Part shown: one piece after another, positions 49,701-55,187 of the stretch
How positions within the stretch are numbered: the first letter of the stretch is position 1
Layout of the letters: each line of letters starts with the position of its first letter
NCBI GenBank assembly: GCA_028752905.1
Contig: JAQNBH010000005.1
Span: 6,932,502 to 6,996,501 of the forward strand
DNA from: Cladorhizidae sp. MBARI D1340-BT2
Taxonomy: Eukaryota; Porifera; Demospongiae; Poecilosclerida; Cladorhizidae
Direction: 5' to 3'
DNA length: 64,000 nucleotides
Made by a program: the position numbers and the translations under genes
Notes under the pieces: model-generated
Seen by the model: the letters and a program-made list of their open reading frames with translations, nothing else
Told to the model about the DNA's origin: nothing
The model's database searches: none

Positions 49701-51112
49701 CTATGCTTGGTGCACGTATGCTGCGGGAGAATGCTAATTCTATTAACAACACAACTGTGGCAACCAATTAAGTGATGTGCAGTGTCAGCGTGTGTATATA
49801 TTCCACTGTATGTATGTATATAAACGTATATATGTATTGTGTGCATGTGGGTGGGTGTGTTTGACAGTTAAGGACAAGTTGATAGACCAGTGGAGGAAAT
49901 GTATAGTCTTGCTGTATTGTATAGAAATGTTGAGATGGATACAGGGCGTTTCTAAACACAACACATCACAGCTATCCTTAGGCAAAACACATTAATTAAC
50001 AACTGTCATAGCACACGCACACATGTACACATACACAGTACACACAACACACACAGCGCATCACAGCTAACAAAACATGTTAATTAACAACTGTTATAGC
50101 ACATGTGCATAGAGAGAGTCACACACAGAACATGTGCATACTTACAAAAAATGCACACACACAAACAACACACACACATATTTACACGTAACTCATGTAC
50201 ACACAAGCAACACACACAGCACACATGTACACACAACACACACAGATATGCACACCACATACATGCACTATGCAGCATTCTCTAGCTAGCGTGTGAAGAT
50301 CTCATCAATGACCTGCATGCACACCCATGCATGCTGTTCACGTTCAAAGGCTTGTTGGGTCTAACAAACGGTACCCTCCTATTTCTTAGCTCTTTTTGTT
50401 TATCTTTCTCTCCCTCACCTCACATTCTCTCCCCCAACCCCCCCCCCCCCCCCCTACACACCTTTTACTCTGCAGCTGGTAAGCCCAAGGTCGCAGGTGC
50501 GCTGATCACCATCTGTCTGATGCTTGGTCCTGACTACATCTCTGACACAATCATCGTGGAAACTGCAGATCATGCTCGGCTCAAGGTCTCCCTTGCCATG
50601 AACAATGTCTTTAAGGTCTGTCACAGATAGTGTAGCGAGCATGTGTTGATGAGGTGTTGGTGATGTTATGATAAAGATGTGGTGATGATGATGGTGGTGG
50701 TAAGTTTGATGTGTTGATCAAGTGATAATGATGATGTGCTGTGGTGTTGTTTGAAGATGGTGGTGATAATTGTTATAATGGTGGTGATAATTGAAGAAGA
50801 AGGTGCTGATGGTGTTGATAATGTTATGATGATGATGATGTGATCGCCATGGCAATCACAATTAATCATGACTAAGCATCTGTCTTTCAGTGTGACAAAG
50901 GAGACCTGGCTTCTGCTAGGAAGCTCTTCTCTGTTCCGGACTTCATCGGTTTCGTCTGCCGCGAGGTGGCCAGCCGTATCAGAGGAGCTGTGGCCTCTGT
51001 TCCCTTTGAGGTCTTCCACAAGTACTCCGCGCACATCATTCATGCCGGGGTGTTTGGAAAAGACAAGGATGGAAACTTAAAGAAGTCAATTACTTTCAGT
51101 GCCAACAACCTG
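10650..51112 (+). CDS. MVP: Major vault protein, N-terminal repeats plus shoulder (16 exons, 3' end not in window)
   Basis: The 16 exons listed separately join in consistent phase to about 637 residues, starting at ATG 10650 (compare the family start MA..EF with HYIHVLD). MVP is the shell protein of the cytoplasmic vault ribonucleoprotein particle. Successive exons match the N-terminal MVP repeat domains, with hallmark [51 protein letters not shown] and VQVYNYQHK, then the shoulder domain ([40 protein letters not shown]). The alpha-helical cap region, roughly the last 250 residues in vertebrate MVP, is absent up to the window end. Donors are GT and acceptors AG throughout, with one doubtful junction (exons 4/5). 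Introns range from 53 bp to 9.3 kb; the long ones are inflated by minisatellites and transposons. Confidence 0.95.
10713..12083. other. MVP intron 1, unique part
   Basis: Start of the 3.7-kb intron 1 (10713-14435). No repeat or RNA gene is recognised apart from a short GGTGTGAGCTTATA direct duplication near 10965-10985. Confidence 0.5.
12084..12905. repeat. 33-bp minisatellite, about 25 copies
   Basis: The unit contains GTCAGTAAGGGTGGGAGGAG then AGGGTTAGCTCCA. It is open as a 351-codon frame (12025-13080) with an 11-residue period rich in Arg, Gly, Lys and Ser, but lies inside MVP intron 1 in a stop-free repeat, so I do not call a protein. G-runs on the plus strand and the GGGTTAG core are notable. 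Confidence 0.95.
12975..13335. repeat. Degenerate CCCTAACCCTAGCCTTGCC-type array
   Basis: Repeated words such as CCCTAGCCCTTGCCCTGGCC and TTAGCCTTATATCCTAACCC recur with a period near 38 bp over about 360 bp. The words resemble C-strand telomere repeats (CCCTAA) mixed with derivatives. Similar but more regular sequence recurs at 63110-63405. Confidence 0.8.
13624..14186 (+). mobile_element. pogo/Tigger-like DNA transposon remnant
   Basis: The left end CAGTGGACCCTCGCTTATCC and the right end (reverse complement CAGTAGACCCTCACTAATCC) form TIRs of about 24 bp, each flanked by TA, the target of the Tc1/mariner superfamily. Inside, from about 13775, a frame reads [13 protein letters not shown] and a later shifted frame reads [10 protein letters not shown] and FLWFRF, resembling the pogo transposase N-terminal helix-turn-helix region. 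At about 563 bp it is an internally deleted, frameshifted copy in MVP intron 1. Confidence 0.75.
14436..14575 (+). CDS. MVP: MVP exon 2
   Basis: Acceptor TTTCATAG, donor GTAACC; 140 nt, entered in phase 0 and left with two bases. Encodes a segment ending [20 protein letters not shown], matching the end of vault repeat 1 (vertebrate RMVTVPPRHYCTVANP). Confidence 0.93.
14629..14695 (+). CDS. MVP: MVP exon 3
   Basis: Acceptor TTTCTAG, donor GTATGT; 67 nt. The preceding intron is only 53 bp (14576-14628). Encodes [18 protein letters not shown], corresponding to the vertebrate GQVRLRHADLEIRL region. Confidence 0.82.
14744..14980. repeat. 17-bp minisatellite, 14 copies
   Basis: Unit TTGCCTTCATTATTGTG in near-perfect copies. 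It makes up about four fifths of the 303-bp MVP intron 3 and ends within 20 bp of the exon 4 acceptor. It is stop-free in three frames, so it produces overlapping periodic open frames. Confidence 0.97.
14999..15067 (+). CDS. MVP: MVP exon 4 (3' end uncertain)
   Basis: Acceptor TGTGTAG. Encodes [13 protein letters not shown], matching the vertebrate [11 protein letters not shown]. Two ends are possible: a GT donor after 15067 (AGG/GTGTGG, phase 0), or a GC donor after 15047 (phase 1), depending on which acceptor exon 5 uses. Confidence 0.8.
15334..15495 (+). CDS. MVP: MVP exon 5
   Basis: Encodes [20 protein letters not shown] and [19 protein letters not shown], matching the vertebrate HLKALLDFED and GDEWLFEGPGTYIPRKEV. 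Start 15334 assumes acceptor CAGAG (phase 0); start 15332 with acceptor TTTCAG (phase 1) is equally possible. Donor GTACGT. Confidence 0.9.
15496..15985. other. MVP intron 5, unique part
   Basis: Short CT-rich run near 15601-15625 and TA-rich run near 15870-15905. Nothing else recognised. Confidence 0.4.
15986..16590 (-). mobile_element. TIR DNA transposon remnant
   Basis: The left end ACCATATTCACTCAAATAGA continues AGTCGCA. The reverse complement of the right end starts ACCATATTCATTTAAATAGA and also continues AGTCGCA, giving TIRs of about 27 bp with two mismatches. On the minus strand around 16400-16470 a frame reads [20 protein letters not shown], which looks like the C-terminal tail seen in some pogo-type DDE transposases. 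About 605 bp; non-autonomous. In MVP intron 5. Confidence 0.65.
16700..17522. repeat. 23-bp minisatellite with 257-bp higher-order repeat
   Basis: Monomer GGTTCATACACTTCCTGTTC plus ATA, about 35 copies. Variant monomers (CAAAAGTT at 16883 and 17141, ATTGG at 16931 and 17188, CATACATACA at 16961 and 17218) recur with a constant offset of 257 bp, which is 11 monomers plus a 4-bp CATA insertion. This shows a later block duplication. Confidence 0.95.
17523..18330. other. MVP intron 5, GGTAAAGGGTC-family remnant
   Basis: GACCCTTTACC at 17750-17760 is an end of the dispersed family; its interior (17640-17720) resembles 9795-9860 read in reverse complement. From 17878 to 18010, degenerate GGTAAAGG(G)T words repeat (TAAAGGGTAAAAAAGG, GGTTAAAGG), suggesting local amplification of the same end. 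Confidence 0.5.
18340..19010. repeat. 32-bp minisatellite, about 13 copies plus decayed copies
   Basis: The unit contains GTGGGTGCATATTAGAGTGG then CCTTCTATTAAT. The regular part is about 18590-19000; from 18340 shorter degenerate forms (ATTAGAGTGG, TTAGATTAGA) suggest an older edge. It ends about 30 bp before the exon 6 acceptor. Confidence 0.93.
19038..19199 (+). CDS. MVP: MVP exon 6
   Basis: Acceptor CACTTCAG, donor GTGGGG; 54 codons in phase 0. Contains [18 protein letters not shown] and [20 protein letters not shown], nearly matching vertebrate TGEEWLVTTVGAYLPAVFEE. The next intron is only 79 bp. Confidence 0.97.
19279..19373 (+). CDS. MVP: MVP exon 7
   Basis: Acceptor CATGCAG, donor GTAATC; 95 nt, left with two bases. 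Encodes [20 protein letters not shown], matching the vertebrate LDLVDAVILTEKTALHLRAR segment. The usual Leu-Arg-Ala-Arg reads HVRS here, so this copy is somewhat divergent. Confidence 0.88.
19502..19525. repeat. Pure poly(G) tract
   Basis: 24 uninterrupted G in MVP intron 7. Confidence 0.9.
19770..20655. repeat. 30-bp minisatellite abutting exon 8
   Basis: The unit is CCTCCTGACTTTAATTCACA then CCACACGTGT, about 29 copies, with ACGTGT, ACATGT and ACACAT variants. The last copy runs into CACATTCTGCAG, the exon 8 acceptor, so the branch-point and pyrimidine region of the 3' splice site is made of repeat sequence. Confidence 0.95.
20665..20731 (+). CDS. MVP: MVP exon 8
   Basis: Acceptor TTCTGCAG, donor GTAGTT; 67 nt. 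Encodes [20 protein letters not shown], matching vertebrate TGEEWLVTVQDTEAHVPDV. Confidence 0.95.
20732..21555. other. MVP intron 8, unique part
   Basis: Contains TG and TA microsatellites at 20830-20910 (GTGTGTGTGTTTATATACAC is self-complementary in part). Otherwise unique. Confidence 0.4.
21560..21760. repeat. Approx. 38-bp minisatellite, 5 copies
   Basis: The unit contains ACACCCAGTAATCAAGACTA then TTAATCATGTGACT. Confidence 0.85.
21860..22985. repeat. 36-bp minisatellite, about 33 copies
   Basis: The unit contains CACATGTAAGGCTGGGTCAC then ATTATGTCACGTCATA. Many copies are shortened or vary at CACGTC/CACATC. Open frames with 12-residue periods are by-products. Confidence 0.95.
23537..24010. 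repeat. 70-bp minisatellite, about 6.7 copies
   Basis: The unit contains GAAGGGCAGGTAGGTGACAA and CTCTAGAAACAAGGGGAAAT. Copies are nearly identical, so it is recent. Confidence 0.95.
24300..26826. repeat. 14-bp minisatellite, about 180 copies
   Basis: Units ACTCCACATAGAGC and ACCCCACATAGAGC dominate, differing by one T/C position, with rare CACC, GTAG and shortened forms. Because 14 is not a multiple of three and the unit has no stop on the minus strand, a 909-codon frame (24089-26818) is open there. I regard it as a repeat artefact. Similar blocks near 24900-25260 and 25320-25860 point to internal block duplications. It lies in MVP intron 8. Confidence 0.98.
26870..27570. other. MVP intron 8, end part with two repeat remnants
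   Basis: 26872 carries GGTAAAGGGTCAT, the end of the dispersed family. 27060-27395 resembles 62320-62570 (shared TGCTCCATTGAAGTAAGC, then CAGAAAGAGA, CCA(A/T)(A/G)ATGG and ATCG(T/G)TGGCC-like words), a second dispersed family. An internal direct duplication of about 75 bp holds CAACAGAAGAGCTTGCAGAA (27220 and 27299). C21 lies at 27411-27431. Confidence 0.55.
27571..27712 (+). CDS. MVP: MVP exon 9
   Basis: Acceptor CCTATGTAG, donor GTGAGG; 142 nt, left in phase 1. Encodes [20 protein letters not shown] and [11 protein letters not shown], matching vertebrate NYCVILDPVGPDGKNQLG and KSFFLQPG. Confidence 0.97.
28135..29210. repeat. Approx. 91-bp minisatellite, about 11 copies
   Basis: The unit contains TCTGTATGGGTAAGGGAATC, CTCTTTCACAGAGTCTTGAG and CCCATCTCTCTGTTGATACA. 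Some units have an extra copy of ATCTCTCTGTTGATACAT, a nested duplication. Edge copies (28135 and 29100-29200) are more diverged than central ones. MVP intron 9. Confidence 0.93.
29291..29392 (+). CDS. MVP: MVP exon 10
   Basis: Acceptor CTCTATAG, donor GTCAGT; 102 nt. Encodes [20 protein letters not shown] then LYAAIGFDD, matching vertebrate EQLEQGIQDVYVLSEQQGLLLRA in place. Confidence 0.9.
29500..30035. repeat. 27-bp minisatellite, about 20 copies
   Basis: The unit is GTTACTGTAACAGTGTGTGA then TGATTAA. GTTACTGTAAC is itself partly palindromic. MVP intron 10. Confidence 0.95.
30120..30600. repeat. Polypurine tandem array, about 480 bp
   Basis: Variants of GATGATGGAGGAGGAAGGAA plus GGGAGAAAGA. 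The plus strand is almost all purine, so triplex (H-DNA) formation is plausible. Periodic open frames on the minus strand are by-products. Confidence 0.93.
31200..31440. repeat. Approx. 38-bp minisatellite, about 5 copies
   Basis: The unit contains GCCTAGTTCTATTCAAGTGA then TGTGACA. Degenerate. MVP intron 10. Confidence 0.8.
31500..31745. repeat. Diverged direct duplication of about 120 bp
   Basis: GGAGCTCTCCTTACCTTAGT at 31560 recurs as GGAGCTCTCTTTACCTTAGT at 31659, followed both times by CATTTCTAAT, TTTAGCTGGAA and CCTGAAGGACT. Confidence 0.75.
31746..33012. other. MVP intron 10, end part
   Basis: Includes a small triplication of TCCTCTATGGACTTGTGAAC (32100-32175) and G13 at 32899-32911. 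No exon or RNA gene is recognised. Confidence 0.4.
33013..33106 (+). CDS. MVP: MVP exon 11
   Basis: Acceptor CCTGCTAG, donor GTAAGG; 94 nt. Encodes [20 protein letters not shown], matching vertebrate [20 protein letters not shown]. Compared with the vertebrate protein, the acidic linker before this repeat is much shorter. Confidence 0.93.
33200..33620. repeat. Degenerate CCCTAAACTCCCTAGAGACC array
   Basis: Words such as AAACTCCCTAGAGACCCCTG and CTAAATCCCACCTAAACTCC recur without a fixed period. It looks old or gene-converted. MVP intron 11. Confidence 0.8.
33925..34085. repeat. 39-bp minisatellite, 4 copies
   Basis: The unit contains ACATGTATCTAAGTGTGTTT and AATAGTGCCGAGTGTC; copies are identical. 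Confidence 0.95.
34086..34895. other. MVP intron 11, unique part
   Basis: 34600-34700 has GGAGTGTGGGTCACACCGGA and GAGTAAAAGTCGCACCC words, reminiscent of terminal sequences of small DNA transposons, but I cannot find paired ends. Confidence 0.35.
34908..35005. repeat. (TG)n/GACTG microsatellite up to the exon 12 acceptor
   Basis: TG repeats interrupted by GACTG run directly into TGTGTGTGCAG. There is no ordinary pyrimidine tract, so the 3' splice site depends on TG-rich sequence. Confidence 0.9.
35006..35161 (+). CDS. MVP: MVP exon 12
   Basis: Acceptor TGTGTGCAG, donor GTAAGA; 156 nt. Encodes [20 protein letters not shown] and ends with [10 protein letters not shown], closely matching vertebrate [20 protein letters not shown]. 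Confidence 0.97.
35461..35536 (+). CDS. MVP: MVP exon 13
   Basis: Acceptor TTACTGCAG, donor GTGCTA (weak); 76 nt, left in phase 0. Encodes a short linker ending [13 protein letters not shown], in the position of the variable vertebrate linker between repeats. Supported by phase and position rather than strong similarity. Confidence 0.72.
35850..37590. repeat. 57-bp minisatellite, about 29 copies
   Basis: The unit contains CTCACCATAGCTATGTATAA, ACTCCTCTTTGCTCACCATA and ATTGTAACCCCTCTCTG; GCTCACCATA occurs twice per unit, so the unit itself arose from a shorter one. Between about 36290 and 36780 ATTGTAACCC and ATCGTAACCCC forms alternate, giving a dimeric higher-order pattern. Edge copies on the right (37470-37590) are diverged. 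Confidence 0.95.
37593..37763 (-). repeat. 3' LTR of gypsy element (internally deleted)
   Basis: Shares with 44142-44436 the outer TATAATAACC end, the block CCAACAACTGATTAACACAT and the CTACA end. Compared with the other LTR it lacks about 160 bp and has a tandem duplication of about 40 bp around CAACAACTGATTAACACATC. Confidence 0.8.
37764..37777 (-). other. Probable polypurine tract
   Basis: On the minus strand AAGGTTGGGAAAAG immediately precedes the LTR start TGTAG, as expected for the plus-strand primer of an LTR retrotransposon. Confidence 0.5.
37930..38900 (-). pseudogene. Gypsy integrase remnant
   Basis: A minus-strand frame at 38748-38521 has ECVQCEQNQ (end of the zinc finger), [11 protein letters not shown] (first acidic catalytic residue in ADYAG) and [10 protein letters not shown], all typical of the Ty3/gypsy integrase core. 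A later frame near 38250-38180 has LLGRRPR-like residues seen toward the integrase C-terminus. Several frameshifts and stops; not functional. Confidence 0.85.
39230..39580 (-). pseudogene. Gypsy RNase H remnant
   Basis: Minus-strand frames show [20 protein letters not shown] and a [17 protein letters not shown] segment, corresponding to the family's SHxxxDGxExP, SRxLxxAExx and HRPL signatures. Frameshifts separate the pieces. Confidence 0.8.
39775..40115. repeat. Approx. 62-bp minisatellite inside RT coding region, about 5 copies
   Basis: The unit contains GGCCTAAATACTCCTGGGGA and CTTGCTTTCTTCAGATGCAC. On the minus strand it reads [18 protein letters not shown], the segment downstream of the RT catalytic box, so the array is an amplification of the element's own codons. 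Confidence 0.88.
40262..42000. repeat. 30-bp minisatellite derived from RT codons, about 58 copies
   Basis: The unit is CTGAATAAAATAGATGGAGC then TGCTGCTACA. On the minus strand each unit reads [10 protein letters not shown], in frame with RT on its N-terminal side (GLFHKLPF) and followed on the other by a motif copy reading [10 protein letters not shown]. The family motif at this place is LPFGVASAPSIFQR, so the array is a tandem expansion of that motif. Stop-free on both strands. Confidence 0.93.
42159..42479 (-). pseudogene. Gypsy RT, N-terminal fragment
   Basis: Longest intact RT piece, about 107 codons, with the [17 protein letters not shown] signature. ICGNYK stands where ICGDYK is usual. 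Confidence 0.85.
42605..42735. repeat. 62-bp tandem duplication in protease region
   Basis: TGATGGTTGAACTGGAGG through TTGCTTCGCTGA occurs twice in a row (about 42610 and 42669), both within the region between protease and RT. A two-copy stage of array formation. Confidence 0.88.
42670..42860 (-). pseudogene. Gypsy aspartic protease remnant
   Basis: On the minus strand [11 protein letters not shown], with the catalytic DTGAS at 42755-42741, then EATYKELGP. Typical retropepsin active-site loop; the flanks are broken by the duplication. Confidence 0.8.
42950..43530. repeat. 28-bp minisatellite derived from the gag zinc knuckle, about 20 copies
   Basis: The unit contains GGCCAAGTGGCTTACTCATA plus CAGACACA. 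On the minus strand one frame of the unit reads [10 protein letters not shown], resembling the GHxxxxC half of a CCHC knuckle. It is flanked on the N-terminal side by ECQYRAT and on the C-terminal side by SKAKHDKTR. 28 is not a multiple of three, so the gag-pol frame is destroyed. Confidence 0.85.
43630..44100 (-). pseudogene. Gypsy gag (capsid) remnant
   Basis: Minus-strand frames at 44048-43830 ([20 protein letters not shown] then LRHLTEH) and 43827-43636 ([11 protein letters not shown] then a [10 protein letters not shown] segment) match the Ty3/gypsy capsid C-terminal pattern F..R.Q..GES...YLAELR and DRLVCGI.D. A frameshift or stop lies between them. Confidence 0.85.
44128..44140 (-). other. 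Primer-binding site, tRNA-Ser type
   Basis: On the minus strand TGGCGACGAGGAT lies right after the 5' LTR. It is complementary to a tRNA 3' end ATCCTCGTCG plus CCA, as in animal tRNA-Ser (GCU) from memory. Confidence 0.75.
44142..44436 (-). repeat. 5' LTR of gypsy element
   Basis: Minus-strand start TGTAGCAACTTAACTC, end GGTTATTATA just before the primer-binding site. About 295 bp. The shared block with the 3' LTR is CCAACAACTGATTAACACAT. The usual terminal CA is not seen at the inner end. Confidence 0.75.
44440..44668. repeat. Degenerate GCTCACCATAGCTGTAACC array, right of the gypsy element
   Basis: About six degenerate copies of TTGCTCACCATAGCTGTAAC with CACTCCCTCC, related to the half-unit of the 57-bp array at 35850-37590. 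Confidence 0.8.
44669..44910. repeat. Approx. 120-bp duplication including the head of exon 14
   Basis: The stretch from TTAGCTGTACACCTCTCCC to the exon sequence AATAGGGACAAGACGATGGT plus AGTGACCTA occurs twice in tandem. The first copy (exon head at about 44757-44788) has a complete acceptor CCCCACCTCAG but no exon body; the second is the real exon 14. Confidence 0.9.
44880..45033 (+). CDS. MVP: MVP exon 14
   Basis: Acceptor CCCACCTCAG, donor GTGAGG; 154 nt. Encodes [20 protein letters not shown] then [20 protein letters not shown], nearly matching vertebrate [21 protein letters not shown] and ARVVFGPELVSL. Confidence 0.97.
45034..45885. other. MVP intron 14, unique part
   Basis: G10 near 45065. 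No exon or repeat family is recognised. Confidence 0.4.
45890..46345. repeat. Degenerate approx. 39-bp array, about 11 copies
   Basis: The unit contains GCCTGCACCTAGGCCATAGG and TGCCAGTTGTAAGTCAGGT-type words. Strongly diverged, so older than its neighbours. MVP intron 14. Confidence 0.85.
46815..48565. repeat. 35-bp minisatellite, about 50 copies
   Basis: The unit contains GAGATACAGACCTGCTAGAG then CAAGCCTGATAGCTG, with GCTGG/GCCAG/GCTAG variants and shortened units. Several blocks (TTAGCAGAGATAC near 47415, 47820 and 48000) recur, indicating block duplication. MVP intron 14. Confidence 0.95.
48595..49211. mobile_element. TIR element, CATCGTATCGTATTGTC ends
   Basis: The left end CATCGTATCGTATTGTCATA and the reverse complement of the right end CATCGTATCATATTGTCATA match at 19 of 20 positions, enclosing about 617 bp without a recognisable transposase. 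A non-autonomous DNA transposon candidate in MVP intron 14. Confidence 0.65.
49212..50475. other. MVP intron 14, end part
   Basis: 49516 has a GACCCTTTACC family end. 49800-50260 is rich in CACACA/TGTGTG words. C17 at 50438-50454 lies 21 bp before the exon 15 acceptor region. Confidence 0.4.
50476..50615 (+). CDS. MVP: MVP exon 15 (shoulder domain)
   Basis: Acceptor ACTCTGCAG, donor GTCTGT (weak); 140 nt. Encodes [20 protein letters not shown] then RLKVSLAMN, matching vertebrate [29 protein letters not shown] in the shoulder domain. Confidence 0.96.
50616..50890. other. MVP intron 15
   Basis: 275 bp dominated by GATGATG, GTGGTGAT and TGTTGATAATG words, an irregular simple-sequence region without a fixed unit. 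Confidence 0.7.
50891..51112 (+). CDS. MVP: MVP exon 16 (shoulder domain)
   Basis: Acceptor GTCTTTCAG, donor GTGAGA; 74 codons in phase 0. Encodes [20 protein letters not shown] then [20 protein letters not shown], matching vertebrate [38 protein letters not shown]. The exon stops just before the conserved segment leading into the cap helix. Confidence 0.97.
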
Positions 51113-54100
51113 GTGAGAACTAGTGGGGGAGGGGGGACAGATACAGGCCTATGTAGAAGTCTGACTAATTGTTGCCATAGGTGATTGCAGGCAATTACAT
51201 GTGATTCAGATGGCCGGGTGTCCCCATAATGATACACTCTCACCCTTTTAAATTCAGCGCGGTGTTAATTCAACTGTTGCTAAGTCCTTGCCCCTTTTGA
51301 CTTTCTATGCAAAGTAAAAGCATACTGCATGTGTCGTGGGGCAGCTGCATGATTAATTCTGAGGGTGTTAACTTTCCGGTTTCCATCAGCGAGCGAATCG
51401 AGGGTATTGGATGTTAGAGTTTGTGTTGCCACGTGGATGGTGTATCACCTGTGTGTTTTTTATACGCTCACCGTGAATGTTATGAACGGGTCACCCATAA
51501 ACAGGGTCACTTGCATTGGGAATGATCGTCGTTGTTACCGGATTAGCTCGCGAAAACAGCAACAGAGATTAAAAGATGGAGGAAAGGTAACTGGCCGCAC
51601 GATGAGGACAGGCTGCATTTGCTAATAGCTGGCAGGATGATGGAGTCTCATTCCAACCACGTGTAACCATTCAAGTCAACAACATGCTCTGGCTATGACG
51701 TGGGATAAACAATTTTGTCGTGACGATGCAGAAACACTTTGGTAAGGTAAATATGCGTACTGCCGATCTCCATGGACACAGAGAACTGGCTGTGTAGTTG
51801 GCATATTTAACTGATGCATACAGTCAAAGGAAGAGAGATGTGCTAATGACAGAGAACATACTGAATGAAAGGGTGCATCTGTAAGTACGGCTGTGAGGAG
51901 AAGAGGTTTGTTAATAATATATACTTGGGAGGCAGCCTCCCTTGAAGATGGAAGCATACCACACTAAGAGGAATTTCAGAGGACTAAAGGGAAGGCCGTG
52001 TAGAAGCTGACAAGAAACTGTTAAAATGATAGTTCACACTTTTTAGTGTGTTTCGGAGTCTGTCATCCCATTGTGTTGCAGGGCATCGGGTTGTTTAGCC
52101 TTGCACCAGTTTGGAATTCTAGGCTACTTCCTCGTACCCTAATGCAAGCATTACAGCATCGCGATGACACGAATAATTGTACAGATCAATACTGTATTAG
52201 ACATTCAGTTATGCGAGGGCTAGGACGATGGCTTCCAAGTTTTGTCCCGCAGGGCATGAGGCTTGGTTGTTGTTTTTGTGCTTGTTTTTCTTGCCTTCTT
52301 CCCTCCCCTCTCTTCCCACGGCACTTTCTGCTTGCTACTGAATGCCTTGCATTCATTACTAGTAATTCACACAAACCATCCACAAATTTTATCTGTGAAT
52401 GGATTATTATTATTATCAATGGGTGTAGGCTAGGGCTTCCTAAAAAACTCATCCCGAGATATCCACTGAAGGCATGTGACAAAAGCTTACTCCGTGAAGA
52501 CGTACTCACTCTACGCTATGCCAGCAATGCATGAAGTGTGTGTGTGTGTAACCATACCTACCATGTGTGTGACCACACCCACCCTCTCATTGTAGTACAG
52601 CTTATATGACTTGCCTGTCTATGACTAGTTAGCTAGCTGGTAGTAGGTGCATATATCTTGCTGGACCACTGTGCTTAGTTTAGGCTGACGGCAGACAAAA
52701 TGCAATGATATTCATGCTTACTGCTTCTGTTAATGCTTAGCGCAGCCTCATAAATGGATAAAGATCATTGCATGCTTCGACTAGCAGAAGTGGCAACCAA
52801 ATGTGGATAGATTGCATGTCTGCCATCACCTTAAGTAGTTCACTTGAAGAATGAGCTGTTGGAGGATGCTTAATACATTGTGTGTGTGTGTGTGTGTGAT
52901 CGTTGCTTGGCGCTGGTCCAGCAGAATTTCTATGTTTTGCATTCCATTGCATCACTAGATGAGCGAAGAGAACTATGTTGGGAAAATGTTCTTGGAGCTC
53001 TCTGAAGAACTAGGTTTGCTAAGTGTGCCGTCTTTGTCCACTAAAATTAAATAAAACATTAATAGCCCCCCCCCACACACACACAATGTTATCAGTAGTA
53101 ATAGAGTCTGGCTCTGTGAACAGAAGCTTGGTCATGCTCTGTGTTGTATGATGCACTCAAGGGAGGACTAGACCATATTTGGAGGGGGGGGGGGGATTTT
53201 TTTAATGCTTTAGCCGTTTTCAATCAACAGATGCCCTTTCCATGTGTCTTTCCAATGATACCATAAACTCTGGTTGTTGCTTAACACCCGCTTCTAACCC
53301 CAACCTGCAAGAAAACCAGTGCTTAACTGAGAATGGGCACTCACTAAACAATAACACACACTTACTTTCCATGTTTTTTTTAATGGAGAACTACGGACCT
53401 AATCTTGCGAGCTAGTCGAAGAAGGAGCTAAATTGTCGAGCCAGGCTAAGCATGACCCAGTCAGGTTATGAAGGAGCAAGTCTCTTGAGACGAACTAAGA
53501 AGGAACTAGCTATGGCCATTCAAACATTTGACTTTTTCCTTGGAGACAGGTTCGCTACAGAACTACTTGGACAACCTACATGTCGAAAATCTCCTTTCAC
53601 CGAATGAAGAGAACAATTCTTGCGACAGGCTCGCCATTAGCATCCTTCACAAGTACAATCATTGTGTATGTCAGAAAGAGTTTTGGAACTTCATAGGCCG
53701 TGGAGGAGTTACCTGCGCCACTAGAAGACTGGGAAAAGAACTAGAACTCCCTTGCAAATAAGCAGAAAAAAGCTCGCCAGGATATTACAAACAACTATAG
53801 AGAATTGAAGCCAACAATAGATGTGCGCATACTAGTAATCTTGCCTACATGTTTTTTTGAAATTCGTTGCCTAGACAATGCAGCTAATACACATGCGCAT
53901 AATTGGTACTTTTTTTTCAACGGCAGATATCGGCGCTTCTCAGCGAAACATCATAATGTCCCCTAACAACCCCTAACAAAGACATTTGTAACGACAGTGA
54001 AACGGGCTCTTAACTTTATGTGCGCTAAACGGCTTAACGAGCAGAGTTTACCATATTAGCATAGTGTTGTTGCAATCATCTACAGCTTAATTACTAATAG

Positions 54101-55185
54101 CATTGAAGTCATTAAGGAAAGCTTACCTAAAACATTTACACCCTAACCACGGGTCATCAACCCTCGCCATTTATGATGCTATCAGAGTACCCACAAATAC
54201 AACTTTGGAATGATCAACTAATTCATTATTTATTACTGGCAGGTGAGCCATGCAGCGAGAGAGAAAAACTTATCATGGAGCAAAAGTAAGAGCTCTCAGA
54301 TGATTTTTAAAAACGATAAAAAAACAATGGGGGGGAGGAAATCGACTGTGTTTGAGAATATTGATGTGTTGTCAGTGCCACTTCTGTGGGAAACCGTGTT
54401 TGATCATGCTTGTTCGTGTTCATTTCTCCACCAGTATAATTATAGTGAAAAGACAGCACAAAAAGTATAATAACTCAAGAATGGTTGCCATCAATGAGCT
54501 GAAACTTATGCAGTGAAGTATACAATAGTGGGGGGAGGGGACTTGAAGAAGAAACAATGGTGTACTCCTCCTCTAAGGGGAAGAGCTCTTTCCAGAAGTA
54601 CCTCCTTTCTCAAGGCATGGGATTCTGAGTGTGGTTCTTTAGTAGGCAAAGATATCTGTGCAACCTTTCTCAGCAGAATTACTTTCGGAATTACTTACGG
54701 AAACAGCAGAAGTGGCCTGGAAGTGATGCTCTGAGTCGCTAGTTATAATCAGCCATCATCTTCTCATTAAAAAAATAAAAATAACAATAAAAAATAAAAA
54801 TGTATGCAAATCTCAAACCAGAAGACAGAGTTCAAGAGTGACTTGGCAGTCATCTGGGCATGTGCAGATAACAAACAAACAAACAAACAAACCCTGAAAA
54901 AAGCAGCATTCAGCACATGTTGTGGATTTTGTCTGACATGTGCTCCTTGTTATTATATTTGTGTATGTGGTGATCAGTCGTTGGTGTGGTATGGAGAGGT
55001 ATGCACCATATTAGGTTAATAACGTGATTAATCTGCACTTTTAAAGAACATGGCATTGCTCACGCTGCAAGCTGGGTCAGAGGCCATGTAGGTGCTCTCT
55101 AACTCCAGGACAGGACACAGGAGACTCAGAATTGCGGCAAGTTTGTTTGCTGTTGCAACATGGACCTAGCTAGACCTAGCTAGTA
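51113..55185. other. Presumed MVP intron 16, low-repeat stretch
   Basis: The longest part of the window without a tandem array. Open frames at 52046-52534 (163 codons, with a Cys/Phe-rich middle) and 53528-53761 (78 codons) are not repetitive but resemble no family I know, and I find no convincing splice context; I leave them uncalled. A G12 run lies near 53184-53195. Confidence 0.4.
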
Positions 55186-55187
55186 CA

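Noticed and set aside
51365..51625. Frame ending at a GTAACT donor-like site as MVP exon 17
   Set aside because: Residues do not match the segment that should follow the shoulder domain.
52046..52534. 163-codon non-repetitive frame as a possible gene or MVP cap exon
   Set aside because: No similarity to the MVP cap helix or any family I know, no convincing splice sites, and an open frame on the other strand as well.
53528..53761. 78-codon frame as a possible small gene
   Set aside because: Plausible composition but no recognisable motif or splice context.
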